20,303 nucleotides of DNA from JBGTBQ01 sp041749275 (GCA_041749275.1 JBGTBQ010000125.1:1-20303), one strand, 5' to 3'. Shown: positions 1 to 7,402, numbered from the stretch's first letter. Made by a program: numbers and translations. Notes: generated by a model from the sequence alone, not told the origin.

Positions 1-43
1 GCCAGCCTCCCGCATTGAATCCCCATAGGTGAGTGGCGGTTCA

Positions 44-143
44 GTTCAACAGATTCTATCCGCAGTGCTCGCGCAGGCGGTGTTGGACTGGTATTTTGGA
101 GTGTCGCTGCGCGAGACTGCGGATAGAATCCTATACGTTAGGT
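44..143 (+). other. attC: attC recombination site 1 (end of an upstream cassette)
   Basis: An outer inverted core pair GTTCAAC (44-50) and GTTAGGT (137-143) fits the attC R''/R' consensus (RYYYAAC / GTTRRRY). Inside it is a long imperfect hairpin, arms 52-76 and 107-130, complementary over about 24 bp with a single extra G. That unpaired base resembles the extrahelical bases integron integrases use for strand recognition. The site ends the cassette lying left of the window, and its R' core sits just upstream of the toxin-antitoxin cassette. Confidence 0.85.
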
Positions 144-149
144 TTTTGG

Positions 150-178
150 TTGAATGATGAATAGCCTGATACTATTAG
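150..178 (+). promoter_or_regulatory. Candidate sigma70-type promoter of the toxin-antitoxin cassette
   Basis: TTGAAT (150-155), a 17-bp spacer and TATTAG (173-178) lie between the attC R' core and the DUF433 start at 199. Each hexamer matches 4 of 6 consensus bases. Integron toxin-antitoxin cassettes commonly carry their own promoter, which fits. No transcription data. Confidence 0.4.
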
Positions 179-198
179 CTCCATGTAGGAGGTTGATT

Positions 199-435
199 AT
201 GTTTGATCGTATCTCAATTGATTCCAGCATTTGTCATGGACAGGCTTGTATTAAAGGTACACGGATACCCGTGCATCAAATCATTGGCATGTTAGCAAAC
301 GGAGATACTATTGAAAGCTTGCTACAAGCATATCCTCATGTTGGCCGTGAAGATATTCTTGCCTGCTTGGAATACGCCGCTTGGCTTGCTGAAGAACAGA
401 TTACTCCCATTGAGGAAGTTGCAAGCAGCGTATGA
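199..435 (+). CDS. DUF433 family antitoxin
   Basis: A 78-residue protein with the DUF433 pattern: an N-terminal segment around ICHGQACIKGTRIPVHQIIGML, then an ANGDTIESLLQAYPHVGREDILACLEYAAW helical part that forms the HTH-like core. DUF433 proteins are the usual antitoxin and DNA-binding partners of DUF5615 PIN-like toxins. I chose the ATG at 199 over the ATG at 154 because GGAGG (188-192) is well spaced before it and the protein then begins where the family does. The stop overlaps the toxin start (ATGA, 432-435), implying translational coupling. It lies inside an integron cassette (about 138-891), where such pairs often act as array-stabilising addiction modules; that role is inference. Confidence 0.9.
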   Translation: MFDRISIDSSICHGQACIKGTRIPVHQIIGMLANGDTIESLLQAYPHVGREDILACLEYAAWLAEEQITPIEEVASSV

Positions 436-782
436 AGATATGCGTAGATGAAAATATTCCTCTCATCACGGTCGCGGAGTTGGGTAATCTCGGACATGAT
501 GTTTTAGATATTCGTGGCACAGCTAATCAAGGCATTCCAGATGATCTGCTATGGGAGTTGGCGCAAAAGGAAAGCCGCTTGTTGATTAGCACCGATAAAG
601 GGTTTGTGCAGCATCGGAATGAATCGCATTATGGAATCCTCATTGTTCGTTTACGACAGCCGAACGAACAGAAAATTCACGAACGAGTAATGAGAGCGAT
701 GGTGCAATTTAGGGAAGATGAATGGGCTGGCCTTGTGGTGGTAATGAGAGATGCCGTGCAGAGCGTATGGCGTGGGATATGA
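432..782 (+). CDS. DUF5615 PIN-like toxin
   Basis: A 116-residue protein beginning MKICVDENIP, with conserved acidic residues typical of DUF5615/Mut7-C-like PIN folds: D6/E7 near the start, the LGHDVLDIRG segment, a D/E-containing helix (GIPDDLLWELAQ), and LLISTDKGF with the central catalytic-type Asp. These domains are predicted Mg-dependent ribonucleases that cleave RNA unless bound by the DUF433 partner. It overlaps the antitoxin by 4 bp and shares its promoter. Length is normal for the family and no key acidic position is obviously missing. The target RNA cannot be told from the sequence. Confidence 0.9.
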   Translation: MKICVDENIPLITVAELGNLGHDVLDIRGTANQGIPDDLLWELAQKESRLLISTDKGFVQHRNESHYGILIVRLRQPNEQKIHERVMRAMVQFREDEWAGLVVVMRDAVQSVWRGI

Positions 783-794
783 GTTCCCGCAAAA

Positions 795-897
795 GCCTAA
801 CAATGTCATGCACCCGACCACGAATAGCATTGATTTCATCCGCAAGACTTGGCCGTAATCAGGTTGTGTGCGCGGCAGGTGATGCCGGGCGTTAGGC
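795..897 (+). other. attC: attC recombination site 2
   Basis: The cores GCCTAAC (795-801) and GTTAGGC (891-897) are perfect inverse complements. The interior shows the usual imperfect pairing: a CATGCACCCGACC-type left arm against a right arm reading GCGCGGCAGGTGATGCC. It is 103 bp, within the normal attC range. It closes the DUF433/DUF5615 cassette and opens the next one. Confidence 0.92.
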
Positions 898-938
898 GTC
901 TCGTTCTCTCACACATAATTGAAAAAAAGGAAAGTGTA

Positions 939-1409
939 ATGAAAGACTTCGTGCCGCTTTTTCAGACACTCCTTTGGATTGGTTTTGCTCTCATATTGAT
1001 TCTGATATTTCGCCCTGAGATTGGCCTGCTGCGTAAGGTTTTGGCGAGCCGACTTGAGGGAGGAAGTGAAGTTGAGCTTGGCCCGATTAAAATCGGAAAA
1101 CTAGAAGCGCAATTGAGTTCTGTACGCAAAGAGTTGAGTGAAGTCAATGAGAAGATCACCAAGTTGTTTTTAACAACGATGGCGCCGCTAATGTATGTAA
1201 ATCTTAAGAAACTTGCATCAGGTAATTTTGGCTCGTATGAGATATCTAAAGGTTTGGAGCGAGAGCTTTATCATCTTCGTGATATTGGGTACATTAAAGT
1301 GAGTTCAATCAAGGCTATTCCAGAATCAGGTGAGAATCTCTCACACTATGTGGAAGTCACGGGAACTGGAAAAATGTTTGTTGAGCTTCGAGAGTCAGTT
1401 AATCCGTAG
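939..1409 (+). CDS. Membrane-anchored coiled-coil protein of unknown function (cassette gene)
   Basis: A 156-residue protein. The start at 939 was preferred because AAAGGA (927-932) precedes it and because upstream in-frame sequence runs back through the attC site. One hydrophobic helix covers about residues 5-24 (VPLFQTLLWIGFALILILIF). A charged stretch and a predicted coiled coil follow at about 50-80 (KLEAQLSSVRKELSEVNEKITKLF). The C-terminal half (about 85-156) looks like a small mixed alpha/beta domain with a winged-helix flavour (LERELYHLRDIGYIKV). The likely topology is a short anchor with a cytoplasmic domain. I recognise no family. Codon use is AT-richer than the backbone, as in the other cassettes. 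Confidence 0.75.
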   Translation: MKDFVPLFQTLLWIGFALILILIFRPEIGLLRKVLASRLEGGSEVELGPIKIGKLEAQLSSVRKELSEVNEKITKLFLTTMAPLMYVNLKKLASGNFGSYEISKGLERELYHLRDIGYIKVSSIKAIPESGENLSHYVEVTGTGKMFVELRESVNP

Positions 1410-1419
1410 GCGCAAGGCC

Positions 1420-1510
1420 GCCTAACAGGAAAGGCATGCAACAGAAGCGCAATCAGTGGGCCTCTTTATTATCAACCGCCCGTGCGCGCCGCTGATGCCG
1501 GGCGTTTGGC
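1420..1510 (+). other. attC: attC recombination site 3 (imperfect R' core)
   Basis: Left core GCCTAAC (1420-1426); right core GTTTGGC (1504-1510). The fourth base of the right core departs from the GTTRRRY consensus. The CGCGCCGCTGATGCCGGGC run before it closely resembles the same region of sites 2 and 5, supporting homology. The site is 91 bp. Confidence 0.8.
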
Positions 1511-1566
1511 GGCTGCGTGATGTGTTACGAAAATTGTGAGTTATATATGGAGCGTAGGCAAAGACC

Positions 1567-2145
1567 ATGAACAGTAAGCCAAAATGTATAATTGTTACGG
1601 GACGAGCAGGGGCTGGGAAGACCACGCTATCCAAGAAACTGGGGCGGCAGTTGTGGATGCCGGTCATTAGCCGTGATGAAATCAAAGAAGGGTATGTCAA
1701 CACTTTTGGTTTAAAGCACGACCAACTATCACCTGACACCGATGGCTTTGTGTATAACTTCTTTTTTGAAATCGTATGCCATTATCTCACTAACAAAGTC
1801 TCCGTCATCATTGAAGCGGCATTCCAACACGCGGTTTGGGAATCGAGAATGCCACAGATTCTTGAGCTAAGTTATCCGTATATTATTTTGTGCTCTATTG
1901 ATGTAGAGATAGCGGCGCAGCGGCACTTGCAAAGGGGTTTGGCTAACCCGCGTCGGGAGTTCTATCACGATGATAAGCGCGTTTCGCTCTATCGGGCGAC
2001 GGGCGAGATAGGGATGCCGCGTCTATATGAGCCTCCGAATTTCGATGTGCCTACGCTTCACGTTTCGACGGAGAACGATTACTCGCCGAGTTTAGATGAG
2101 ATTACGCATCACATCCAATCGCAAAATGCTCAACAAGCCGCCTGA
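1567..2145 (+). CDS. P-loop kinase-like ATPase of the zeta/AAA_33 type (cassette gene)
   Basis: A 192-residue protein with a clear Walker A loop (GRAGAGKTT, residues 12-20). SRDEIKE at about 35-41 is the typical second motif of AAA_33/zeta-type kinases. A Walker B-like strand IIEAAF follows at 81-86, and an arginine-containing lid region (QRHLQRGLANPRREF) at about 118-132. Relatives phosphorylate small molecules such as UDP-sugars, nucleotides or antibiotics; the substrate here cannot be inferred. No partner gene is in the same cassette, so an epsilon/zeta toxin-antitoxin arrangement is not supported. The GGAG before the start (about 1549) is rather distant, so the start is moderately certain. 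Confidence 0.8.
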   Translation: MNSKPKCIIVTGRAGAGKTTLSKKLGRQLWMPVISRDEIKEGYVNTFGLKHDQLSPDTDGFVYNFFFEIVCHYLTNKVSVIIEAAFQHAVWESRMPQILELSYPYIILCSIDVEIAAQRHLQRGLANPRREFYHDDKRVSLYRATGEIGMPRLYEPPNFDVPTLHVSTENDYSPSLDEITHHIQSQNAQQAA

Positions 2146-2251
2146 CAATTCAATGGACGTGAGGGCGAAACAGCGACGTTCTTCTCGCGTTGTCCGTTAA
2201 ACTTTAGCTTGCGTGTATTCGGTTTCGCCCCGCGTCATCTCAAGCGTCAGA
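2140..2251 (+). other. attC: attC recombination site 4 (degenerate cores)
   Basis: GCCTGAC (2140-2146) and GTCAGAC (2245-2251) occupy the core positions. Between them the arms pair well: GAGGGCGAAAC on the left against GTTTCGCCCCGC on the right. The right core has GTC where integrases require GTT, so this site may be poorly recombinogenic. It overlaps the 3' end of the kinase gene. Confidence 0.7.
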
Positions 2252-2289
2252 CGGCTTCAAAGTTCCTCTCCGGTGGATGATATGCGTCG

Positions 2290-2733
2290 ATGATAAACCT
2301 GCTCGCTTCAACACTGGTTTTTCTTACGGGGCTTTATCTCATTAGCCTTGCCGTGGTGATGGTGTGGTCACCGGCGCGAGCGACACTGTTTTTAAGCGGC
2401 TTTGCCAGCTCTGCTTTTACCCATTACTTGGAGCTTGTGCTCCGTCTCATCGCAGGTGGGGCAATCTTGTTATCCGCCTCGCAGATGCTGTTTTCTGGCT
2501 TTTTTGTCATTTTTGGCTGGGTTCTCGTGGTGACCGCCGTTGGTCTTTTCGCAGTTCCGTGGCAGTGGCATCATCGCTTTGCACAGCGGACAGTTCCTTA
2601 TGCAACTCGCAACTTGCGGCTGGTCGCTGTTGCTTCATTCATTTTCGGCGGATTCATCTTGGCCTCCGCTATTCTTGGCGGCGGCACTGAGCAATGGCGC
2701 GGCGCGGTTTCCTCATTGGGCGGCGCCGGCTAA
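2290..2733 (+). CDS. Four-helix membrane protein of unknown function (cassette gene)
   Basis: A 147-residue, very hydrophobic protein. Predicted membrane helices lie at about residues 3-25, 45-66, 68-90 and 110-130, with a short basic loop (QWHHRFAQRT) between helices 3 and 4. The C-terminus is Gly/Ala-rich and runs into the attC core. I recognise no family. No strong ribosome binding site precedes the ATG at 2290, so the start is less certain than for the other cassette genes. It occupies the last cassette of the array (about 2246-2837). Small membrane proteins are common among integron cassettes; its role is unknown. Confidence 0.65.
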   Translation: MINLLASTLVFLTGLYLISLAVVMVWSPARATLFLSGFASSAFTHYLELVLRLIAGGAILLSASQMLFSGFFVIFGWVLVVTAVGLFAVPWQWHHRFAQRTVPYATRNLRLVAVASFIFGGFILASAILGGGTEQWRGAVSSLGGAG

Positions 2734-2837
2734 CGACGGCAAGCACCCAACCGCGAATCGCGTGGCCTTCATCCGCAAGTCTTGAGTGCTTGTTTCGATG
2801 CGTGCGCGGCGGGTGAGTCAACCTCCAATGCCGGGCG

Positions 2838-2843
<6 letters not shown>
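2728..2843 (+). other. attC: attC recombination site 5, last of the array
   Basis: GGCTAAC (2728-2734) and GTTAGCC (2837-2843) are perfect inverse complements. The interior contains the same GTGCGCGGCGGGTGA / ATGCCGGGC text as sites 2 and 3. The right core includes the stop codon of the convergent response-regulator gene (TTA at 2838-2840, TAA on the - strand). The cassette/chromosome junction therefore coincides with the end of that gene. Confidence 0.88.
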
Positions 2844-3518
<675 letters not shown>

Positions 3519-3536
3519 AATAAAAATGGGCTAATT

Positions 3537-3598
3537 GATGAGAGATGAATGCTGGGCAATGAAGCTCCGTTGTTTTGCTTCATCCCTCATCTCTCATC
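3537..3598. repeat. Intergenic imperfect palindrome built from a GATGAGA-type word
   Basis: GATGAGAGATGA (3537-3548) is repeated as an exact reverse complement at 3587-3598. The right arm contains the pyrimidine-rich near-repeat CATCCCTCATCTCTCATC. It lies between the response regulator and its kinase, so it would form a hairpin in their shared mRNA. Two other intergenic regions of the window (about 14612-14756 and 18122-18180) have the same architecture with different words. Confidence 0.6.
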
Positions 3599-3599
3599 C

Positions 3600-5315
3600 C
3601 TAATTCTTGATGCCGAACCCGAACGAGGTGCCCGGTTCGGCGAGTGGTTTTGCGCGCCGCTCACCTTTGCGTCGCGTGTCGCCGGCCTCCGACCTATCGG
3701 TTGATTGTTCAGCGGGCAGATGGATCGTGAAGGTGCTGCCGCGTCCCGGCTCGCTCTCGACCGTGATGCGACCGCGATGCGCTTCGACAATATGCTTGAC
3801 GAGCGAGAGGCCAAGACCGCTGCCCTTCACGTCGTGGACGAGGCCCGTCGAGACGCGGTAGAACTTCTCGAAAATCTTCTTCTGCTCCTCGCGCTCGATG
3901 CCGACACCGTGGTCGGTCACGGAGACGATGACGAAGCCGTCTCTCTTCCCGACGGCGACGACGACCTCTTTCTTCTCGGCCTGCTCGGAATACTTGACGG
4001 CATTGTCCATCAGATTCATCAACGCTTGCGCGACCGCGTCGCGGTCAATGACGACGGGCGGCAGGCTGACCGGCGAGCACTCGAAGACGATGGTGAAGTC
4101 GCTTTGTTTAAGTCGCACTTCGCAGGTCTTCAACGTCTCGGCTACCACGTCCTCGATGGAGACGCGCTCGAACTGATAGGTCTTGCGGCCCGACTCGATC
4201 TTCGAGAAGTCGAGGATATTGTTGATGAGTTGCGTCAGACGCCGGCTCTCGGTTTCGATGTGCTCGCCGTATTCGCGTATCTTCTCGGACTCGCGCACGC
4301 GCCCCAGCTTCATGAACTCGCCGAAGACGCGGATCGAAGAGAGCGGGGTGCGTAGTTCGTGCGAGACGTTCGAGACGAAGTCCGTCTTCATCTGCGACAG
4401 ACGCATCTCGCGCGAAGCCGTGCGGAGCGCGAGCACGATGCCGCTGATCAGCACGCCCGTCATCAGCAAAGAGAGCGACAGGCTGAAGTTGAAATTCCAG
4501 TGCGCCCACTGCTCCGGCGTCATGTTGCGGCTGCGGATGCCGAGCTTGTAGTCATAGAAGTAATAGGGGTTGATCCACGTCACGTCGTCCTGCCCCTTGA
4601 CATCTTGCGAGGCGAAGACTTGATTGCCGCGGTTGTCATAGACGGTCACGATGACGTTCTCGTCCGCGCCGTCGGGGAAGAACTTCGGCAGCGTCTCGCG
4701 GACGAGGCGCGGCAGGAGTTGCGCCTTGAAATAATCCGAGTCGAGGATCATGCCCGTCGCGCCGACGACCTTGCCCCATTCGTCTACAATCGGCTTGAAG
4801 AGGATGCGGTTTTCCGGGTCGCGGTCTTCGACGTAGAGCATCGGCGCCTGCACGGTCGTGCCCTCCTGACTGAGGAGCCGCATCGGCGCCGTGGCGACCT
4901 GCGCGGCGCGCGCCTCGCCCGCGGGCACATCCTGTAGCCGCTGCTGATCGTAGGGGCTGTAGAAGATCGTCTGTGACTCGCCCGACGGCCCGAACTTGGC
5001 GATAAAGAGACGCTTCGCGCCCTCAACCTGACACTTCGAGAAATGGTACTTCGTCTCGCGCAGGTCGTCGCCGTGAATCGCTGTGGCGGAGACGTTTAGC
5101 GCCTGCTCGGCGTTGGTCTTGTAGAACATCTTGACCTCTTTCGAAACGTCGCCGAGATAGTTCTTCATCCCGACCTTGCCCGCCACGATAGAGGTCTGCT
5201 CAAGCTTCAGCAGCGACCAGTACTGAAGCGCGATGATGGAAAGGAGTGGGACGACCACCACGGCCAGCCCCACCCAGAGGATGTGTTGCTTGAAGAATGT
5301 GCTTAACTTCCGCAT
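3600..5315 (-). CDS. Membrane-bound sensor histidine kinase
   Basis: A 571-residue kinase. Membrane helices at about 11-33 and 275-298 enclose a periplasmic sensor region of about 240 residues, probably Cache/PAS-like; its ligand is unknown. A HisKA domain with phosphoacceptor H319 (NVSHELRTPLSSIR) follows almost directly, with little room for a HAMP linker. The ATPase domain shows the N box (NLMDNAVKYS, N438), G1 box (DHGVGIE), F box (FEKFYR) and G2 box (GSGLGLSLVKHIVEAHRG). A charged tail of about 40 residues follows. It precedes the response regulator on the same strand, so the two form one operon and presumably one phosphorelay. The start at 5315 directly precedes the first helix. Confidence 0.95.
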   Translation of the reverse strand: MRKLSTFFKQHILWVGLAVVVVPLLSIIALQYWSLLKLEQTSIVAGKVGMKNYLGDVSKEVKMFYKTNAEQALNVSATAIHGDDLRETKYHFSKCQVEGAKRLFIAKFGPSGESQTIFYSPYDQQRLQDVPAGEARAAQVATAPMRLLSQEGTTVQAPMLYVEDRDPENRILFKPIVDEWGKVVGATGMILDSDYFKAQLLPRLVRETLPKFFPDGADENVIVTVYDNRGNQVFASQDVKGQDDVTWINPYYFYDYKLGIRSRNMTPEQWAHWNFNFSLSLSLLMTGVLISGIVLALRTASREMRLSQMKTDFVSNVSHELRTPLSSIRVFGEFMKLGRVRESEKIREYGEHIETESRRLTQLINNILDFSKIESGRKTYQFERVSIEDVVAETLKTCEVRLKQSDFTIVFECSPVSLPPVVIDRDAVAQALMNLMDNAVKYSEQAEKKEVVVAVGKRDGFVIVSVTDHGVGIEREEQKKIFEKFYRVSTGLVHDVKGSGLGLSLVKHIVEAHRGRITVESEPGRGSTFTIHLPAEQSTDRSEAGDTRRKGERRAKPLAEPGTSFGFGIKN

Positions 5316-5390
5316 CGAGTTCTAAACCGCACCCTGCCGGCGCATAACATACAACGGAACGGCGTCCGTCGTCTCTAGTCCACGCGGGCT

Positions 5391-5448
5391 TTTTACAGGT
5401 TATTGACAAGTTTTACCACTATTTACCGGCCTGTGATGACATTTACAG
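5391..5448. promoter_or_regulatory. Phased TTTAC repeat array, candidate response-regulator operator
   Basis: TTTAC occurs at 5392, 5412, 5422 and 5442, i.e. at exact multiples of 10 bp, and a related TTGAC sits near the missing step at 5403. OmpR/PhoB-family regulators typically bind direct repeats spaced about one helical turn. The array lies between the kinase operon (start 5315, - strand) and a divergent exported-protein gene (start 5525, + strand), so it could control both. Binding by the neighbouring regulator is inference. Confidence 0.55.
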
Positions 5449-5524
5449 CGCCTCCCATTAAATTCGGAGCCGTGACATTCGAGAATCAGGGACACCGATG
5501 AAGTAGACGAGGAGCGTGAGGGCG

Positions 5525-5791
5525 ATGAAGAGACGGAAACTGTTGAGATTGATGTGCGCGGCCTGTCTGCTGCTGTGCGCGGGCGTGTTCGCATACCGCG
5601 CGGCGGCGAGCGTGCGAGAGTTGGCCCCGCATGGTTACGCCGCGAAGGACGCGCGGGAGGCGTCGCGCGTGATCCTGCGCGGCAAGCGGCTCGTCACCGT
5701 CGCCGGTTATGAACTCAACGCCTCGTTTTCGCCCGGCGGAGACTTTTTCTGTTTCGAGCTTCGCGCGATAGGCGAGAAGCATAAAGCTTGA
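5525..5791 (+). CDS. Small exported protein of unknown function
   Basis: An 88-residue protein starting MKRRKLLRLM. The basic start and hydrophobic run (about residues 6-24, LLRLMCAACLLLCAGVFAYRA) look like a signal peptide or membrane anchor. The remaining 60 or so residues are soluble-looking and recall no family. The ATG at 5525 was preferred to the in-frame GTG at 5516 because a GAGG-like stretch precedes it and the signal sequence then has a normal length. It is divergent from the two-component operon and shares its regulatory region, so it may be a target or accessory of that system (inference). A long opposite-strand frame here is less protein-like. Confidence 0.55.
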   Translation: MKRRKLLRLMCAACLLLCAGVFAYRAAASVRELAPHGYAAKDAREASRVILRGKRLVTVAGYELNASFSPGGDFFCFELRAIGEKHKA

Positions 5792-5812
5792 CGCGCAGGG
5801 GAGGTAAGTTGA

Positions 5813-5892
5813 AGGGCGTGAAGCCCGACTGTGTGTGAAGGCGCCTGCGTTGCAGCCGAGGCGCCCGCGCTGACAGTTGGGCTTCACGCCCT
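5813..5892. terminator. Strong long hairpin, probable terminator or REP-like element
   Basis: The arms at 5813-5832 and 5873-5892 match at 19 of 20 positions as inverted repeats. Each arm itself contains the small palindrome GGGCGTGAAGCCC or its complement. The loop carries two copies of AGGCGCC. Short T runs follow only weakly, so it could be a terminator for the small exported gene or a dispersed structured repeat. Confidence 0.6.
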
Positions 5893-5909
5893 TTCCGCGT
5901 TATGTCACT

Positions 5910-5918
5910 GGTTGCGAG
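5910..5918. repeat. Left copy of 9-bp target-site duplication
   Basis: GGTTGCGAG directly abuts the left terminal inverted repeat of the transposon. The same nine bases directly abut the right end at 9511-9519. Confidence 0.85.
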
Positions 5919-5964
5919 GGCTTTGCCTCATAACCCCCCGTTTGCCTCATAAGTCAAGGGGCTT
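5919..5964 (+). repeat. Left transposon end: terminal repeat plus GCCTCAWAA words
   Basis: The terminal 12-bp repeat contains the first GCCTCATAA. Further copies follow in the same orientation: GCCTCATAA near 5944 and GCCTCAAAA near 5965. They are probably transposase or regulator binding sites. They stop just before the end of the XRE gene. Confidence 0.75.
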
Positions 5965-5977
5965 GCCTCAAAAGTCC

Positions 5978-6247
5978 CTAGCGGGTGCGCTTCAACTTCG
6001 CGGGCAAATCCATCTCGTCATCCACCAGTACATCCATTATCACGCCCGCCAGTCTCGCGTATTTGAGCAACACAATCAAAGACGGCTCACGCACCCCGCG
6101 CTCATACTTCGAGATGTCGTCTCTATTCAACTTCTCTGTCAGCCCCAAGCGGTTCAGAAGTTCGGCCTGCGACAGTCCGAAGGCGTTGCGTATTTGGACT
6201 AGCTTTTCGGCAAGTCGCGCGGGCTTCTCGCGTGTCGCTCGTCCCAT
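5978..6247 (-). CDS. XRE-family helix-turn-helix regulator
   Basis: An 89-residue protein with one HTH_3 domain at about residues 12-72: LAEKLVQIRNAFGLSQAELLNRLGL, then the recognition helix region DDISKYERGVREPSLIVLLKYARLAGV. The acidic tail is VDDEMDLP. I chose the ATG at 6247 over a start at 6280 because GGAGG (complement of 6257-6261) lies 9 nt upstream. Proteins like this repress promoters as dimers. Inside a transposon the likely targets are the element's own promoters or the GCCTCAWAA words at its ends, which is inference. No toxin partner is next to it. Confidence 0.9.
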   Translation of the reverse strand: MGRATREKPARLAEKLVQIRNAFGLSQAELLNRLGLTEKLNRDDISKYERGVREPSLIVLLKYARLAGVIMDVLVDDEMDLPAKLKRTR

Positions 6248-6642
6248 TAGGAATAACCTCCTAACGAGACGCCCGCCCACAGCTTGCTTTCAAGGCTAAA
6301 TGTCCCTACAATGCGCCCGCTCAACCTGTCCGCCGTGAGAATCCTTTTCTTCTCAACGGCGACGCCCATCACTCGCTTTCTGAGGCTGATGGTGAGCTAC
6401 GCATTCGACCGTTGCCATTAGTTTTCAAAGACTAGACCGCGCGCATGATAGCAGAAAGGCGCGTCCATGTTCTCACTCAAGTTCTAACCTGATTTTCGGG
6501 AGCGCGGCCACGGGCGGGAACGCGCTCCCGGCTGCACGCCCGCTCTTAAGGGAAGCGGGCTGTGCGGAGGGGCTGCCGCGCTGCTGCTCTTGCCCTGCGC
6601 GGCAGCCCTGCTTCTATCTTATCTCACAGCTTGTCAAACAAA
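6248..6642. other. Non-coding stretch inside the transposon
   Basis: I see no convincing gene in about 395 bp. The left part should contain the XRE promoter. The right part (6497-6607) contains three perfect hairpins, listed separately. The frame running through here into the winged-helix gene begins without a ribosome binding site and is antisense to the small gene at 6643-6867, so I do not count it as coding. Confidence 0.5.
6497..6607. ncRNA. Candidate structured RNA: three consecutive hairpins
   Basis: Three perfect inverted repeats follow one another. CGGGAGCGCG (6497-6506) pairs with 6521-6530. GCCCGCT (6538-6544) pairs with 6554-6560. GGCTGCCGCG (6571-6580) pairs with 6598-6607. None is followed by a run of T on the + strand, so simple terminators are less likely. 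It could be a structured RNA of the transposon or a set of REP-like palindromes. Strand and promoter are undetermined. Confidence 0.3.
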
Positions 6643-6867
6643 TCATTGCGCGGCTTCGCCCGACATCTCGGACTTGCCGGGGAATGGAACGCCGTTGTCG
6701 CGTAAACCAGTAAATGCCTTTATCGCCTGCCTAAGATTTACAAGTCGCATTTTTGCTTCTAGCTCCATTTTCTTAGCGTCTGCAATTGCTTTATCCCAAA
6801 GGCTTACATCTTTATCGCTAAACTTCACACTTTTTTTACCGCGTACCTTGACATTGTTTTTAGACAT
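6643..6867 (-). CDS. Small basic helical protein of unknown function (transposon passenger)
   Basis: A 74-residue protein. It has a lysine-rich start (MSKNNVKVRGKKSVKFSDKD), a long amphipathic helix (about 20-52, SLWDKAIADAKKMELEAKMRLVNLRQAIKAF) and a short disordered-looking tail. A GAAGGG sequence lies suitably before the ATG, on the complement of 6877-6882. I recognise no family. Its start is only 19 bp from that of the divergent winged-helix gene, so the promoter of that gene lies inside this coding region and the two could interfere. It uses one TTA codon, in GLRDN. Confidence 0.6.
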   Translation of the reverse strand: MSKNNVKVRGKKSVKFSDKDVSLWDKAIADAKKMELEAKMRLVNLRQAIKAFTGLRDNGVPFPGKSEMSGEAAQ

Positions 6868-6877
6868 CGCTTATAAT
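6848..6877 (+). promoter_or_regulatory. Consensus sigma70 promoter for a leaderless transcript
   Basis: TTGACA (6848-6853), an 18-bp spacer and TATAAT (6872-6877): both hexamers are perfect. The ATG of the downstream gene is at 6887. A transcript starting the usual 6-9 nt after the -10 box would begin within a few bases of that codon and lack a leader. Confidence 0.75.
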
Positions 6878-6886
6878 CCCTTCACG

Positions 6887-7402
6887 ATGACGCAGGAAAC
6901 CTACCGAGAAGCCCTTCGTGCCGCGATACGAGACCTCTCTGCGTTGATGAGCCAGCGCGAGGAGTTGGACACGAAGCGTGATGAGTTGGATAGAAACATC
7001 TTCCAACTGCGAGAAGGGCTTTTCGGCTTGGCTATTCTCTGCGGAACAGACACCAACCAACTCGCCAAACGTTATCCTGAATTGTTCCCCGACCTTATCA
7101 GCCCTGATGTCGGACTCACCGATGCCGTGCGAAAGGCGATGGCATCCAAGCGTAACTTTGTCTCTCCGGTTGAAGTGAAAGACAGGCTTGCCCGCATGGG
7201 CTTCGATGTAACGAAACACAAAAACATCCTTGCATCCATCCACACGGTACTGAAGCGTTTGGTCGCAAGTGAAGAAGCTGAGACTGGTATTAGAGATGAA
7301 AAGATAGTTTACAGATGGAAAGGTCTTGACGGGACGCCTCTGCCGGAGCAAGGGCCGGAGGGCGGAGCGCCTTTGTATCAGAGGAAAAAGAAAGATGAAT
7401 GA
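6887..7402 (+). CDS. Coiled-coil plus winged-helix-like protein (transposon passenger)
   Basis: A 171-residue protein. Residues about 5-48 form a heptad-like coiled coil (LRAAIRDLSALMSQREELDTKRDELDRNIFQLREGL). A linker follows, then a winged-helix-like domain at about 85-135 (LTDAVRKAMASKRNFVSPVEVKDRLARMGFDVTKHKNILASIHTVLKRLV). The charged tail is rich in Gly, Pro and Lys. The ATG at 6887 lies directly behind a perfect -10/-35 pair, which argues against the much longer upstream frame. The fold suggests a DNA-binding or scaffold protein; no exact family is recognised. The stop codon is 10 nt before the tRNA, so both are probably on one transcript. Confidence 0.8.
   Translation: MTQETYREALRAAIRDLSALMSQREELDTKRDELDRNIFQLREGLFGLAILCGTDTNQLAKRYPELFPDLISPDVGLTDAVRKAMASKRNFVSPVEVKDRLARMGFDVTKHKNILASIHTVLKRLVASEEAETGIRDEKIVYRWKGLDGTPLPEQGPEGGAPLYQRKKKDE

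Noticed and set aside
3607..4937. Long + strand frames opposite the histidine kinase
   Set aside because: They are antisense to a kinase with all catalytic boxes, and their proteins are dominated by Asp, Arg and Val repeats typical of GC-rich shadow frames.
6590..6886. N-terminal 99-codon extension of the winged-helix gene
   Set aside because: It has no ribosome binding site, is antisense to the gene at 6643-6867, and would place a perfect promoter inside its own coding region.
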